DNA of 51,253 bases from an uncultured Lachnospiraceae bacterium. Lineage in GTDB: Bacteria; Bacillota; Clostridia; Lachnospirales; Lachnospiraceae. Made by a program: the position numbers and the translations under genes. Under the pieces are notes generated by a model. It had not been told where the DNA came from, did not search any database, and saw only the letters and a list, made by a program, of their open reading frames with translations. Below, piece by piece: positions 26,076 through 35,447 of the stretch. Position 1 is the stretch's first letter. Every line of letters begins with the position of its first letter. The stretch lies in the NCBI GenBank assembly GCA_902779445.1, contig CACZBM010000021.1, positions 1 through 51,253 on the forward strand, given 5' to 3'.

Positions 26076-27773
26076 CTAAATAGTCCTAAACTGCGGATTT
26101 TCCATTAGCTTGGTAGCGGTGTCGAAATCCACAGGCTTTCCGAAGAAATACCCCTGGGCTGTAGTACATCCGAGATCCAATAGCGCTCTGCCCTGTTCTT
26201 CGGTCTCCACACCTTCTGCAACAACCGACATACCCAGCCGGCTTGCGATATTTATAATACTCTCGATCAGTATCTTTGACTTTTCATCATCCGGAAGAAG
26301 TTCTACAAAGCTTCTGTCTATCTTGATAACATCCGCATCTATATTGTGAATAAGCGAAAGTGAAGAGTATCCCGTCCCGAAATCGTCTATAGATATATGT
26401 ATCCCGGTCTTCTTAAGCCCCTTCACAAATTCCATGAGAGGCGTGTATTCCACTTCTCTTACGCTCTCAGTTATCTCTATCTCAAGCTCTTCAGGCTGCA
26501 GACCGTATTCCTCTATAACCTCCAGGATGTTTTCCTCTATCCTCGGAACGAAAAGGTTTTTCTTTGAGAAGTTCGAGGAAATAAGAGGCGGATCCATTCC
26601 CATATTCTTCCACTGTCTTATGGAAGCACAGGTTTCTCTGAATATGGTGATATCCAGAGCCGGGATCATGGCATTTTTATCGAGTATCGGAATGAACTGA
26701 TCCGGATAAATAAAACGACCTTCATGTATCCATCTGCAGAGCGCTTCAAATCCCACGAGTTTCCCTGTCTTCATATCTACTTTCGGCTGGAAGAAGGGAT
26801 GGAATTCGTGCTTTCTGATGGCAGGCCGGAAAATGGAAATGATCTCGCGTCCCTGATTTACCATATCCACAAGGCTGGCATCAAATTCCACTATGCTCTT
26901 TCTGAAACGCCCTTTTGCCATATCACAGGCAATTGATGCTTCATTGAGCCTTTCAAAAAACGGCTTATCCTGTCCGGGCTCCAGTATTGATACTCCCATC
27001 CATGCAGAGACGCTGAAAGTCTGTCCCGGCGAAGATAAAAGGTTCGAGATAAGAACACATTTTATCTTTTCCTTGAATATCTCGTAATTATCCTTATGGA
27101 TAAACACTACAAAATTATCACCGCCAAGACGGCAGACTCCCTCGTCCTCATTTACCATATGAAGGAGCTTGTTGGCATACTGTGTAATAGCTTCATCTCC
27201 GGCCCTTGCTCCCGCTGCTTCATTGATGAACTTAAAGTTCTTCAGGTTCATCCTGATAAATATGATCTCTGATGCAGGGATCCTGGCAACGGTTTTATTA
27301 TATTTCCTGTTCATGAACACTAGATTTGGAATGCCTGTCTGCACATCGGTGGTCTGGGCGCGTTCCAGCATAGTCCGCATGGTACGCCTGCTTATCAGCA
27401 CGCACACTATATCCGACAGAAACTGCATGAGTTCTAGATCCACATCGGCCCTCGGCATTCCGTAGGGGAATTCAAGATATGCCTTTACATGCTTTCTCCC
27501 GTCATAATAATAGGAGTAATCGAGTTTTAAGCCCTTTGTCCGTTTATCATCATACAGAATGATCAGATTATCCTTGGTTTTATCTCCGAATTCCGCATTT
27601 CCTCTGACCGGCCTTCTTATCTCATTATCCTCACCGAAATCCAGTTCATAGGACAGCCGTGAAATGTCCAGATGGACACAGATCTCCTCATAAACGGAAT
27701 CGTCCTGTCTCTCTTCCGCTATCAATCTGAACAGTTTTTTAAGATCATTGCCGATTATCTCATTGATATGCAT
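26076..27773 (-). CDS. Degenerate-GGDEF/EAL cyclic-di-GMP phosphodiesterase
   Basis: 565 residues. An N-terminal part (~1-135) has no recognised fold. A GGDEF domain (~138-300) carries GGDNF (217-221) in place of GGDEF, so cyclase activity is doubtful. An EAL domain (~310-560) has GFEALCRW (EAL 343-345), ITESVRE, SIDDFGTGYSSLS (463-468) and VVAEGVETEEQ (Glu 520), the residues needed for metal binding and hydrolysis. The likely activity is breakdown of c-di-GMP, with the GGDNF domain perhaps binding GTP as an allosteric input (known for some family members, inferred here). No membrane segments. It begins four bases after sigH ends. Confidence 0.9.
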   Translation of the reverse strand: MHINEIIGNDLKKLFRLIAEERQDDSVYEEICVHLDISRLSYELDFGEDNEIRRPVRGNAEFGDKTKDNLIILYDDKRTKGLKLDYSYYYDGRKHVKAYLEFPYGMPRADVDLELMQFLSDIVCVLISRRTMRTMLERAQTTDVQTGIPNLVFMNRKYNKTVARIPASEIIFIRMNLKNFKFINEAAGARAGDEAITQYANKLLHMVNEDEGVCRLGGDNFVVFIHKDNYEIFKEKIKCVLISNLLSSPGQTFSVSAWMGVSILEPGQDKPFFERLNEASIACDMAKGRFRKSIVEFDASLVDMVNQGREIISIFRPAIRKHEFHPFFQPKVDMKTGKLVGFEALCRWIHEGRFIYPDQFIPILDKNAMIPALDITIFRETCASIRQWKNMGMDPPLISSNFSKKNLFVPRIEENILEVIEEYGLQPEELEIEITESVREVEYTPLMEFVKGLKKTGIHISIDDFGTGYSSLSLIHNIDADVIKIDRSFVELLPDDEKSKILIESIINIASRLGMSVVAEGVETEEQGRALLDLGCTTAQGYFFGKPVDFDTATKLMENPQFRTI

Positions 27774-27776
27774 GTA

Positions 27777-28391
27777 TCAGCCTCTTATCCTCTTGCCAAG
27801 CTTGGTCCTTATCCTTGTAAGGGCATTATCGGTAGACTTTTCATCTCTGCCTAAAACCCTGGCTATTTCTCCGTTCTTCATTCCCACTATGCGCAGATCC
27901 AGCACTTCTCTTTCAAGCGGGCTCAGTTCCTCTTCTATTGCCTTTTCTATATTTTCGGCATTTTCCTGATCGATCATCAGTCTCTCTGGATCATTCTCAT
28001 AGCTTTCCAGTCCAGGAACCTTCTCTCTGTCTCCGGTCTCTTCATCATCCCCGTATATGGAAATAAATCCGTTCAGCGGAAAATGCTTCTGTCTTCCCAT
28101 ATTCCTGACTGCATTGTATAGATGACGTGTCACCACAAGATTACAGAACGTGACCAAGGAAACATCCCGCCCTGGGTCATATTCCCTGATAGCCTTAAAA
28201 AGTCCTATCATCCCTTCCTGCAGCAGGTCTTCTTTCTCTCCGCCCAGGATAAACATTGATGAAGCTTTCATCTTTACGATAAATTTATATTTTTTCAGAA
28301 GATAATCCGCTGCATTGGCATCCCCCTCTCTTGAGAGGGTAACGAGCTCATCATCTTCCATGCTATCATATGAAAACGAACGACTGTCCAT
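27777..28391 (-). CDS. sigH: RNA polymerase sigma factor of the SigH (Spo0H) family
   Basis: 204 residues. Sigma-70 region 2 (ADYLLKKYKFIVKMKA, EDLLQEGMIGLFKAIREYDP, SLVTFCNLVVTRHLYNAVR) and region 4 (LSPLEREVLDLRIVGMKNGE, then IARVLGRDEKSTDNALTRIR). Best fit is the sigma-H family, which in Bacillus and Clostridium links post-exponential signals to sporulation and competence. The position after rlmB-mrnC-cysS-cysE-ispF matches the Bacillus subtilis order, which supports the name. Whether this organism sporulates is not shown here. A palindrome array precedes it. Its ribosome site (AGAGG) lies just outside the nearest hairpin. Confidence 0.88.
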   Translation of the reverse strand: MDSRSFSYDSMEDDELVTLSREGDANAADYLLKKYKFIVKMKASSMFILGGEKEDLLQEGMIGLFKAIREYDPGRDVSLVTFCNLVVTRHLYNAVRNMGRQKHFPLNGFISIYGDDEETGDREKVPGLESYENDPERLMIDQENAENIEKAIEEELSPLEREVLDLRIVGMKNGEIARVLGRDEKSTDNALTRIRTKLGKRIRG

Positions 28392-28410
28392 TTAATAACC
28401 GTTCCTCTGC

Positions 28411-28539
28411 CTTACAATTCAGCGGCCTACCAGTCCGCTGAATTGTAAGCCGCTCGGTGCCAATTAAATCGGCTTCGCCGATGGGCACCGAGCCAAAATG
28501 CCCTAGTTATTTCCCGTAACCACGCAGCGGAGTGCGTGG
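28411..28539. repeat. Array of three tandem hairpins between rlmB and sigH
   Basis: Three consecutive palindromes. A perfect 15-bp stem CTTACAATTCAGCGG (28411-28425 with 28435-28449, 9-base loop). A nested pair, GCTCGGTGCC/GGCACCGAGC (28452-28461, 28484-28493) enclosing ATCGGC-ttc-GCCGAT. A 7-bp stem CCACGCA/TGCGTGG (28520-28526, 28533-28539). None has a proper T-tract in either direction, so they are not simple terminators. Possibly REP-like elements, or RNA structures that modulate sigH translation or message stability. Confidence 0.7.
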
Positions 28540-28547
28540 CTCGGGAT

Positions 28548-29291
28548 TTAACAATATCTCTGCCTTACTACCTCAAACGCCAGTACTCCTGCAGCCACAG
28601 AGGCGTTAAGCGAATCTATGTCTCCCCTTGTGGGAATGGAAACAATGAAATCGCACTTTTCCTTAAGGAGTCTGCTGACTCCGTCCCCCTCTGAACCGAT
28701 CACTATACCTACAGGGCCCTTAAGATCCTGTTCAAATACGGTTTTACCGTCCATATCGGCACACGCAAACCATACCCCTCTTTTTTTCAGGTCTTCAACC
28801 GTGTTCTTAAGATTTGTTACCCTTGCTACAGGTGTGTAATTTAGTGCGCCCGCCGAGGCCTTTGCTACAGTTGCGGTAAGTCCCACTGCCCTGTTTTTCG
28901 GAATGATGACACCGTGGGCTCCTGCCATATTGGCAGTTCTAATGATCGCTCCCAGATTATGGGGATCCACTATACCATCAAGGATGAAAACAAAGAGATC
29001 CTCGTTTTTCTCCTCGGCATTTCTGATGATATCTTCTACCTCAGCATATTCATATGCAGCGGTATAAGCGATCACGCCCTGATGTTTTCCGGTGACCGAA
29101 ACGGTATCCAGTCTCTTCCTGTCGACAAAGTCGATCCTGACTCCGTGTTTTTTCGCTTCTCTCTTTATAGTCTGGATCGGTCCGTCAACAGCTCCATCCA
29201 GAATGAACAATCTGTCGATCGTCTTTCCGGACCGGAATGCTTCTATGACCTCATTCCTGCCTTCTATAATGGATTCTTCGAATCTACTCAT
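28548..29291 (-). CDS. rlmB: 23S rRNA 2'-O-methyltransferase (RlmB/TrmH family)
   Basis: 247 residues. SPOUT-class methyltransferase that modifies a guanosine of 23S rRNA (G2251 in E. coli) with S-adenosylmethionine. N-terminal RNA-binding region: IIEGRNEVIEAFRSGKTIDR. The SPOUT knot motifs are NLGAIIRTANMAGAHGV, VIGSEGDGVSRLL and DIDSLNASVAAGVLAFEVVR. Overlaps the end of mrnC by eight bases. The neighbours mrnC and cysS agree with the Firmicutes arrangement. Confidence 0.94.
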   Translation of the reverse strand: MSRFEESIIEGRNEVIEAFRSGKTIDRLFILDGAVDGPIQTIKREAKKHGVRIDFVDRKRLDTVSVTGKHQGVIAYTAAYEYAEVEDIIRNAEEKNEDLFVFILDGIVDPHNLGAIIRTANMAGAHGVIIPKNRAVGLTATVAKASAGALNYTPVARVTNLKNTVEDLKKRGVWFACADMDGKTVFEQDLKGPVGIVIGSEGDGVSRLLKEKCDFIVSIPTRGDIDSLNASVAAGVLAFEVVRQRYC

Positions 29292-29673
29292 TTATCTCTA
29301 TCGCTTTCGTCAGAAGCTCTTCTATACGTTCCTGTTCTTCTTTGAGATACAGCCATCCGATAAGGCATTCAAAGCCTGTTGCCCTGTGATAGGTTATGAG
29401 GGATGCGTTCTTGGCATGGGTATCCACCTTGGCATTTTCGCCCCTCCTGTAAACATCCGTCTCTTCATCGGAGAGCATCTTCTCTTCGATCATCTGAAGT
29501 ATGGCTTTCTCCTGAGCATTGGCAGAGACCAGCTTCACCGTCCTGTCATGGAGCTTCCTCGCACTCATATTCCCGGCCTTCATGACATGTTCTCTCATAA
29601 AAAGTGAAAACACCGCATCCCCGAGGAAGGCCAGTGACAAGGGGGAATATGTCTTCAGTCTGCTCTCTTCCAT
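29284..29673 (-). CDS. mrnC: Mini-ribonuclease III
   Basis: 129 residues. Dimeric RNase III-like enzyme lacking the double-stranded RNA-binding domain; in Bacillus it matures 23S rRNA. The catalytic segment is [18 protein letters not shown], with Asp in the position of the RNase III signature. The second acidic region is near [20 protein letters not shown]. It overlaps cysS by 19 bases upstream and rlmB by eight downstream, a tightly coupled translation and ribosome-maturation cluster. Confidence 0.93.
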   Translation of the reverse strand: MEESRLKTYSPLSLAFLGDAVFSLFMREHVMKAGNMSARKLHDRTVKLVSANAQEKAILQMIEEKMLSDEETDVYRRGENAKVDTHAKNASLITYHRATGFECLIGWLYLKEEQERIEELLTKAIEINE

Positions 29674-31064
29674 TTAACTCCCTGTCTCGTGTCTTCCAGA
29701 ATGATCCCCTTCTTCAGGAGCTCGTCTCTTATCTCATCGGCACGGGCAAAATTCTTATGTTTCCGTGCTTCCTGTCTCTCATTTATGAGAGCCTCAATAT
29801 CGCTGTCCAGAAGATCCTCAGTCTTATTCTCTATAATGAGTCCCAGTACATCGGTAAGGCTTAGAAGTTCTGTCTTAAGAGCATTGAGATAACCCTTTGT
29901 GCTGCTCTCATTTGCAGTGGTGTTTATGAACTTCACAAGCTCAAATACAGCTGATACCGCATCTGCAGTATTCAGGTCATCATCCATTGCGTCATCAAAT
30001 TTCTTTGTATATTCAGCTATCCTGTCTGCATCCTCTTTTGAAGCATCACCTTCCGATGCGTTCTTCAAAAGGAACTCCAGATTTTCATAAGCTGTCTTTA
30101 TCCTTACAAGCCCTGCTTTTGCAGCTTCCATAAGCTCTGCGGAGAAATTTAAAGGACTCCTGTAATGGGCGGACAGCATAAAGAACCTTAAAACCTGCAG
30201 ATCATACTTTTCAGAAATATCCCTTACGGTGAAGAAGTTGCCAAGGGATTTACTCATCTTCTCGCCGTCTATATTCAGGAACCCGTTATGCATCCAGTAG
30301 TGCGAGAACTCCACTCCGTTGGCGGCTTCTGACTGGGCGATCTCATTTTCATGGTGGGGGAAGATAAGGTCCTCTCCTCCTGCATGTATATCGATAGTGG
30401 CTCCGAGATACTTCTTTGCCATTACGCAGCATTCGGTGTGCCATCCGGGTCTTCCGTCGCACCAGGGTGAAGGCCAGAAAGGCTCTCCCTCTTTCTTCGG
30501 CTTCCAGAGTACAAAGTCGAGATAATCCTCTTTCCCGTCACTTCCTGCCACCTTAAGTTCTCTTCCGTGGCCTGCTTCCAGATCGTCTATATTCTTATGC
30601 GAAAGCTTCCCGTAGTCCTTTGAACGCCTGGTCCTGAAATATACGGTTCCGTCTTCTGTCACATAAGCATAATCTTTTTCTATGAGATCCTTTATAAGTT
30701 CTATCATCCCGTCTATCTCTTCTGTTGCTTTGGGATGAACGGTAGCCGGAAGTACATTCAGTCCTTCCATGTCTTTTTTGCACTCTTCTATGTAGCGTTC
30801 AGAGATCTCTGTGCAGGAGACGTTTTCTTCATTTGCCTTTTTAATGATCTTGTCATCCACATCCGTGAAATTGGATACATATCTGACATCAAATCCGCGG
30901 TGTGTCATATAGCGCCTGAATGTATCAAAGACTATCATGGGTCTTGCATTACCGATGTGTATGAGGTTATATACCGTAGGTCCGCATACATACATCATTA
31001 CTTTCCCGTCTTCTATGGGTTTGAATTCTTCCTTCTGTCTGCTGAGTGTATTAAATATCTTCAT
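29655..31064 (-). CDS. cysS: Cysteinyl-tRNA synthetase
   Basis: 469 residues, class Ia synthetase charging tRNA-Cys. Zinc-site cysteine in [10 protein letters not shown], the HIGH-type motif as [26 protein letters not shown] with the second zinc ligands, [11 protein letters not shown], and KMSKSLGNF as the KMSKS loop. C-terminal helices ([20 protein letters not shown]) are typical. It starts within the last codons of cysE (14-base overlap), linking cysteine supply to its charging. Confidence 0.96.
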   Translation of the reverse strand: MKIFNTLSRQKEEFKPIEDGKVMMYVCGPTVYNLIHIGNARPMIVFDTFRRYMTHRGFDVRYVSNFTDVDDKIIKKANEENVSCTEISERYIEECKKDMEGLNVLPATVHPKATEEIDGMIELIKDLIEKDYAYVTEDGTVYFRTRRSKDYGKLSHKNIDDLEAGHGRELKVAGSDGKEDYLDFVLWKPKKEGEPFWPSPWCDGRPGWHTECCVMAKKYLGATIDIHAGGEDLIFPHHENEIAQSEAANGVEFSHYWMHNGFLNIDGEKMSKSLGNFFTVRDISEKYDLQVLRFFMLSAHYRSPLNFSAELMEAAKAGLVRIKTAYENLEFLLKNASEGDASKEDADRIAEYTKKFDDAMDDDLNTADAVSAVFELVKFINTTANESSTKGYLNALKTELLSLTDVLGLIIENKTEDLLDSDIEALINERQEARKHKNFARADEIRDELLKKGIILEDTRQGVKWKRAD

Positions 31065-31788
31065 CGGAATTCTCTTTCCTGGCCTTTCTTATCTCGCTCT
31101 TTAATTCCCTTACAGTATCCTGAAGTGAGATCAGCTGATTTGTGATCTCGGCATCGGAATGTTTGAGAATATTGATATCATCCTGAATAGGATCCGGAAG
31201 ATTTACCTGATCCATGGTTTCTCTTGGCACCTGCTTATCCCGGCACTTCACGATCTTTCCGGGCACGCCGACTACCGTACAGTTGGGCGGTATCTCATTT
31301 AAGACTACGGATCCGGCTCCGATCTTTGAGTTCTCTCCTATGGTGAAAGAACCGAGAACCTTTGCCCCTACGGATACCATGACGTTGTCTTCGAGGGTGG
31401 GATGTCTCTTCCCCTTCTCCTTTCCTGTACCACCAAGGGTGACTCCCTGGTACAGGGTCACATTATTTCCTATTATTGTAGTCTCTCCCACAACCACTCC
31501 CGAACCGTGGTCTATGAAGAAGCCTTTTCCTATCTGCGCTCCGGGATGGATCTCTATCCCTGTACGGTTCCTTGCTATCTGTGAAATAAGCCTTGCGGTA
31601 AAATAATGCTTTTTCAGATAGAATCTGTGTGCGATCCTGTACATTAAAACCGCCCAGAAACTTGAATAGAGAAAAACCTCCCATTTATTGTGAATGGCGG
31701 GATCTCTCTCCCTCACTACCTTTATCTCTTCTTCAATATAACGCTTTATGAAATTTACGTTCTTACCTGCCTTTTCTATCATGCTCAT
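31051..31788 (-). CDS. cysE: Serine O-acetyltransferase
   Basis: 245 residues. Makes O-acetylserine from serine and acetyl-CoA, the first step of cysteine synthesis. N-terminal helical region ([20 protein letters not shown]), then a left-handed beta-helix with hexapeptide repeats: [60 protein letters not shown] and [20 protein letters not shown]. The start at 31788 is chosen because its ATG overlaps the ispF stop as ATGA with GGAGGTGG upstream; an in-frame ATG at 31821 lies inside ispF. The conserved histidine and aspartate of the active site appear in FIDHGSG. Confidence 0.93.
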   Translation of the reverse strand: MSMIEKAGKNVNFIKRYIEEEIKVVRERDPAIHNKWEVFLYSSFWAVLMYRIAHRFYLKKHYFTARLISQIARNRTGIEIHPGAQIGKGFFIDHGSGVVVGETTIIGNNVTLYQGVTLGGTGKEKGKRHPTLEDNVMVSVGAKVLGSFTIGENSKIGAGSVVLNEIPPNCTVVGVPGKIVKCRDKQVPRETMDQVNLPDPIQDDINILKHSDAEITNQLISLQDTVRELKSEIRKARKENSDEDI

Positions 31789-32336
31789 TTTTTTAGACCA
31801 CCTCCGGCACATCCGGGGCACTCCTCACATTTTCTGTATATGCCATATTTAAGATCCATTTCAGAAGGAAGATCAAGCATACAGACTGCCTGAGCGGAAA
31901 TTCCTTTTTCCTCACCGGTAAATCCCATTCCCTCTTCCGTAGTAGCCTTCACATTTACCTGGCCTATATCCAGATCCAGGCAGGTTGCTATGTTCTCCCT
32001 CATCTTATCTATATATGGTCTCATCTTCGGTTTCTGCGCGATGATCGTGGCATCTATATTGGAGATAAAAAGCCTCTCTTCCGCGATAAGTTCTCCCACC
32101 TTTTTAAGTAACTCCATGGAGGAAATGCCCTTATACTTATCATCCGTATCCGGAAAATGCTTTCCTATGTCTCCGAGAGCAGCCGCTCCCAGCATGGCAT
32201 CCATTATGGCATGGAGGAGGACATCAGCATCGGAATGACCAAGTAGTCCCTTTTCATAAGGAATATTAACTCCGCCTATTATAAGCGGTCTCCCTTCCGT
32301 AAGCTTATGAACGTCATAACCCATTCCTATTCTCAT
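31785..32336 (-). CDS. ispF: 2-C-methyl-D-erythritol 2,4-cyclodiphosphate synthase
   Basis: 183 residues. MEP-pathway enzyme of isoprenoid synthesis. Metal-binding [39 protein letters not shown] and [20 protein letters not shown] are all present. The enzyme is normally about 157-160 residues. Here ~25 extra C-terminal residues end in a cysteine cluster, [12 protein letters not shown], not a family feature I know. It may bind a metal or be a non-conserved tail. The gene starts one base after nagZ and its stop overlaps cysE (ATGA). Confidence 0.93.
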   Translation of the reverse strand: MRIGMGYDVHKLTEGRPLIIGGVNIPYEKGLLGHSDADVLLHAIMDAMLGAAALGDIGKHFPDTDDKYKGISSMELLKKVGELIAEERLFISNIDATIIAQKPKMRPYIDKMRENIATCLDLDIGQVNVKATTEEGMGFTGEEKGISAQAVCMLDLPSEMDLKYGIYRKCEECPGCAGGGLKK

Positions 32337-32337
32337 A

Positions 32338-33717
32338 TCACTTCAGTCCCATTGTTCTGCTTTTTAATGAAAGTATACGGCTCACTGCGCCGTCCAGTAT
32401 ATCTTCAGAAAGCTCTCCCGACTCTACTGCAGAGAGCACTCCGTTGTACGCTTCTTCGAAATTTGCAGGACATAATACTATGTCCGCTCCCGCTTTCAGT
32501 ACCCTGACTGCTGCTTCTCCGCTCCCGAAATTATCCCTTACTGCAGCGGCGTCCAGTGCATCGGTTACTATCACTCCGTTATATCCCAGTTCTGCCCTTA
32601 AATAATCCTTTATAACGGATTCGGACATGCCGATCGGAAGATCATCGCCTGTGATTTCAGGAAATGACATGTTACCTATCATCACCATCTTATCCCCTGT
32701 CCTGATCCCCTTGTCATAGGGTATCAGATCTCTCGCATGCAGGTCTTCCGCAGTAACCCCGTCTATTACCACTGTTTCAAGATCGGTACTCACTTCCGCC
32801 CTGCCAAATCCGGGGAAATGCTTGTAACAGGCTATTATACCGTTTTCATTTAGGCCCTTGGCATATTCAAGTGCCATATCAGACACAACGTCCGGATCGG
32901 ATCCGAAAGATCTTTCACCTATAGCTGAAGATTCACTGTCGATAACATCTACCACCGGAGCAAAATCCACATTGAAGCCATAATCGCTTAAGTATTCTCC
33001 GATGTGTTTTCCTGCTTCGTAGGCTTTTTCTGTGTCCCCGGAAGCTCCTATTTCAGACATTTTTTCGGTATCGGTGATACCGAACTCCGGATTTTCGGCA
33101 ATTCTTGTCACTTTGCCGCCTTCTTCATCCACTGCGAGGAAGAACGGTATTCCGTTTCCTGTGGAAGAAAACTCCTTTGTTTTGGCTATAAGAGATCTTG
33201 TCTGCTCCGGATCGAGGAGATTCTTACTGAAATAGATCATCCCTCCAACGTGGTACTTCTCAAGTGCCGCAGCTGTCGCATCTCCGGCCTGCGTAACGGT
33301 ATCCACTCCGGTTATCTGCTCCGGTCTGACTATGAAAACCTGGGCCACCTTGTCCTGAAGAGACATTCCCGCAACCATTTCCTCTATCTCAAGGGCATTT
33401 ACTCCGGTCTCTTCCTTGTCAGTCACTTCATCATACTGTTCCTGAAGCTCCTCAGATGATACAGCAGGCTCGGAAGACAGTTCTTCGATCTTTTCTATGA
33501 CCTCTGCCTGGATCTCATCCACCGGCTCCTCTGAAGGGAGTTCCTCCGTTACTGTCTCTTCATCCTGAGGGAAAAACCTTTTCCCGACTTTATCTGCAAG
33601 AGCGAGGAATCCCCATATAAGGCCTGCAACAAGAAACAGGACTATGACCACAGCCACACTGGTGGCTATTATCCTTCCCCGGACTATCTTCTTATGTTTT
33701 TCTGAATCTCTTTCCAA
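32338..33717 (-). CDS. nagZ: Membrane-anchored beta-N-acetylhexosaminidase (GH3, NagZ type)
   Basis: 459 residues. One N-terminal membrane helix (~16-39, [20 protein letters not shown]), an acidic linker, then a glycoside hydrolase family 3 catalytic domain: [36 protein letters not shown], the His-containing loop [19 protein letters not shown] (KH-FPG-G), and the nucleophile region [12 protein letters not shown]. Probably trims N-acetylglucosamine-containing peptidoglycan fragments outside the membrane, a cell-wall recycling role. Exact substrate not shown. It ends two bases before ispF. Confidence 0.9.
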   Translation of the reverse strand: MERDSEKHKKIVRGRIIATSVAVVIVLFLVAGLIWGFLALADKVGKRFFPQDEETVTEELPSEEPVDEIQAEVIEKIEELSSEPAVSSEELQEQYDEVTDKEETGVNALEIEEMVAGMSLQDKVAQVFIVRPEQITGVDTVTQAGDATAAALEKYHVGGMIYFSKNLLDPEQTRSLIAKTKEFSSTGNGIPFFLAVDEEGGKVTRIAENPEFGITDTEKMSEIGASGDTEKAYEAGKHIGEYLSDYGFNVDFAPVVDVIDSESSAIGERSFGSDPDVVSDMALEYAKGLNENGIIACYKHFPGFGRAEVSTDLETVVIDGVTAEDLHARDLIPYDKGIRTGDKMVMIGNMSFPEITGDDLPIGMSESVIKDYLRAELGYNGVIVTDALDAAAVRDNFGSGEAAVRVLKAGADIVLCPANFEEAYNGVLSAVESGELSEDILDGAVSRILSLKSRTMGLK

Positions 33718-33723
33718 ATATCT

Positions 33724-34332
33724 CTACTCCTGAAGTAAGTACAGATACATGCGTTCCCCGTCATTTTCTCCCGTGGTATCGCACATCACGTATCCGTATC
33801 TGAATTTTCTCCCCTCCTTAAGCTCCGATATATAATTGCACCTCAGGCCTTCTACTGAAGACCCGTCTCTGAAAGCAAGATTCACAAAGCACTGGCAGTC
33901 CATATCCTCTGTGTTTTCGTAAGCTTTTTGTACGGTGATCCACTTGAATGCTATATAGTTCATCTTCCCGTTATCACTTAAGGCTTTAAGATCACCGGCG
34001 GATTCTGCTATATAGTCCTCTGTCCCCAGAGGCATCATTCCGAATCCCATTGTATCGATAACGGGAAGTTCCGGATCATAGGTATTGATCTCCGGAAGCT
34101 CATCAAAATCTATTTCTGGGATATCCGGTTCTTCAGGCTCTTCCGGAGCTTCCGAAATATCCTCTGCCGCGTCTTCTCCCGTATCCGCAAAAGACGCCGT
34201 CATTTCCCCTGTCTCTGTCTTCCCGCCACTTCCACAGCCTGCCAGATTACAAAGCATAAAAGAAAACATCAGAGCGATACATATCCTCTGACATCTATTC
34301 CTTTTCCGATCTGGGAATAAGAGTGCGGACAT
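33724..34332 (-). CDS. Lipoprotein of unknown function
   Basis: 202 residues. Basic n-region and hydrophobic stretch ending CNLAGC (lipobox), then an acidic Glu/Pro-rich linker (EDISEAPEEPEEPDIPEID). The remaining ~120 residues form a small folded domain (LKALSDNGKMNYIAFKWITV, CNYISELKEGRKFRYGYVMC). It overlaps the DUF4317 gene by 38 bases and ends six bases before nagZ. No family recognised; envelope-located by its signal. Confidence 0.6.
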   Translation of the reverse strand: MSALLFPDRKRNRCQRICIALMFSFMLCNLAGCGSGGKTETGEMTASFADTGEDAAEDISEAPEEPEEPDIPEIDFDELPEINTYDPELPVIDTMGFGMMPLGTEDYIAESAGDLKALSDNGKMNYIAFKWITVQKAYENTEDMDCQCFVNLAFRDGSSVEGLRCNYISELKEGRKFRYGYVMCDTTGENDGERMYLYLLQE

Positions 34333-35440
34333 TTACTCCGTTTACCTCCACGCGATCATCCACTGTGATGACAAGACATTCCTTTCCGTCCACTATTCTG
34401 GCTTCTATCCTGTCCAGGTAATCAGGCTTAACCTTGATCTCAATATCGGGAGTGGATACCTTAAAGCTCTTGATACCAGGAATATTGGAGACCATGATCT
34501 CCGCCTCGTCTCCGGCTATATCCTCATAGCGTTCCTCAAAGGCTTCCATTTTTTCCGGGCTTACTCCACTGTCATAAAAGATCTTCTTTACATCAGGTTT
34601 ACTCAAAACCAGGGGATCCGGATTTTCCTTATTCTCTTCGATAAGTTCACTTAAGCTGTCATGAATATTCTTCATGACCTCCACATCCCCTTCGTCTCCG
34701 CAGACCCCGGATACCAGCATATTGAAGGTATCCTTCTGATCCCCGGCAGTCAGGGGTGCATCCAGTCCGAACAGAAAATTAATGAAATCGGGCTGTATCT
34801 CTTCACACTTTCTGGAATAGTAGAGAATACTGTGAATATCGGTAGTCCTGTCATTAAAAGACGGGAAAAGAAAAGCTTTATCCGGTTCATGAAGGACCCA
34901 GTCCTGCTCCAGTTCGCCTATCCTGTTATTCTCAGGATCCAGCCCGAGCTCTCCGTCCCGTAATTCCACCGGGCATAACAGGGTCATGAAATAATCAAAT
35001 ACATCCTCAGACGCATCCTCCTGAAGGATGCGGTCCGATCCTTTTCCGGGTATGTCATATACAGCATGAACTGCTATGATGCAGTATTTCTCAGCTGTAT
35101 CATATTGGGCAATTATCCTGTCAAAATACTCATCCAGAAGATCGTCATCATCTAAATGACTGTTCCTGACTTCCAGCAGAAACTCCTGTTTTCCCCCGCT
35201 CATTTCTTCTGAAAGGGGAAAATCCAGGTTCATGAGATTCTTTCCTATCGTGCCGCTAAGGCCTTTTTTCAGATACTTCAGATACTTATGCATCTCCTCT
35301 TCAGGGAGGGAACCGAAAGCATCCTTTGTGATAAACTTCTTCTCTTTTTCACTTCCCACATAACAGATGCAGATATTATCAATTGTGGATCTGTCTATAT
35401 TGAACTGTCTTTTGATCTCTGATATTTCAAGCTTATTCAT
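34295..35440 (-). CDS. DUF4317-family protein
   Basis: 381 residues. The opening MNKLEISEIKRQFNIDRSTI, the segment SLPEEEMHKYLKYLKKGLSG and TIGKNLMNLDFP agree with the DUF4317 family seen widely in Clostridia. No catalytic motif or membrane segment is visible, so it should be cytoplasmic. Function unknown. It sits seven bases after the chemotaxis-type receptor and overlaps the next lipoprotein, inside the long minus-strand gene run. Confidence 0.75.
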   Translation of the reverse strand: MNKLEISEIKRQFNIDRSTIDNICICYVGSEKEKKFITKDAFGSLPEEEMHKYLKYLKKGLSGTIGKNLMNLDFPLSEEMSGGKQEFLLEVRNSHLDDDDLLDEYFDRIIAQYDTAEKYCIIAVHAVYDIPGKGSDRILQEDASEDVFDYFMTLLCPVELRDGELGLDPENNRIGELEQDWVLHEPDKAFLFPSFNDRTTDIHSILYYSRKCEEIQPDFINFLFGLDAPLTAGDQKDTFNMLVSGVCGDEGDVEVMKNIHDSLSELIEENKENPDPLVLSKPDVKKIFYDSGVSPEKMEAFEERYEDIAGDEAEIMVSNIPGIKSFKVSTPDIEIKVKPDYLDRIEARIVDGKECLVITVDDRVEVNGVNVRTLIPRSEKE

Positions 35441-35447
35441 TTACCCA

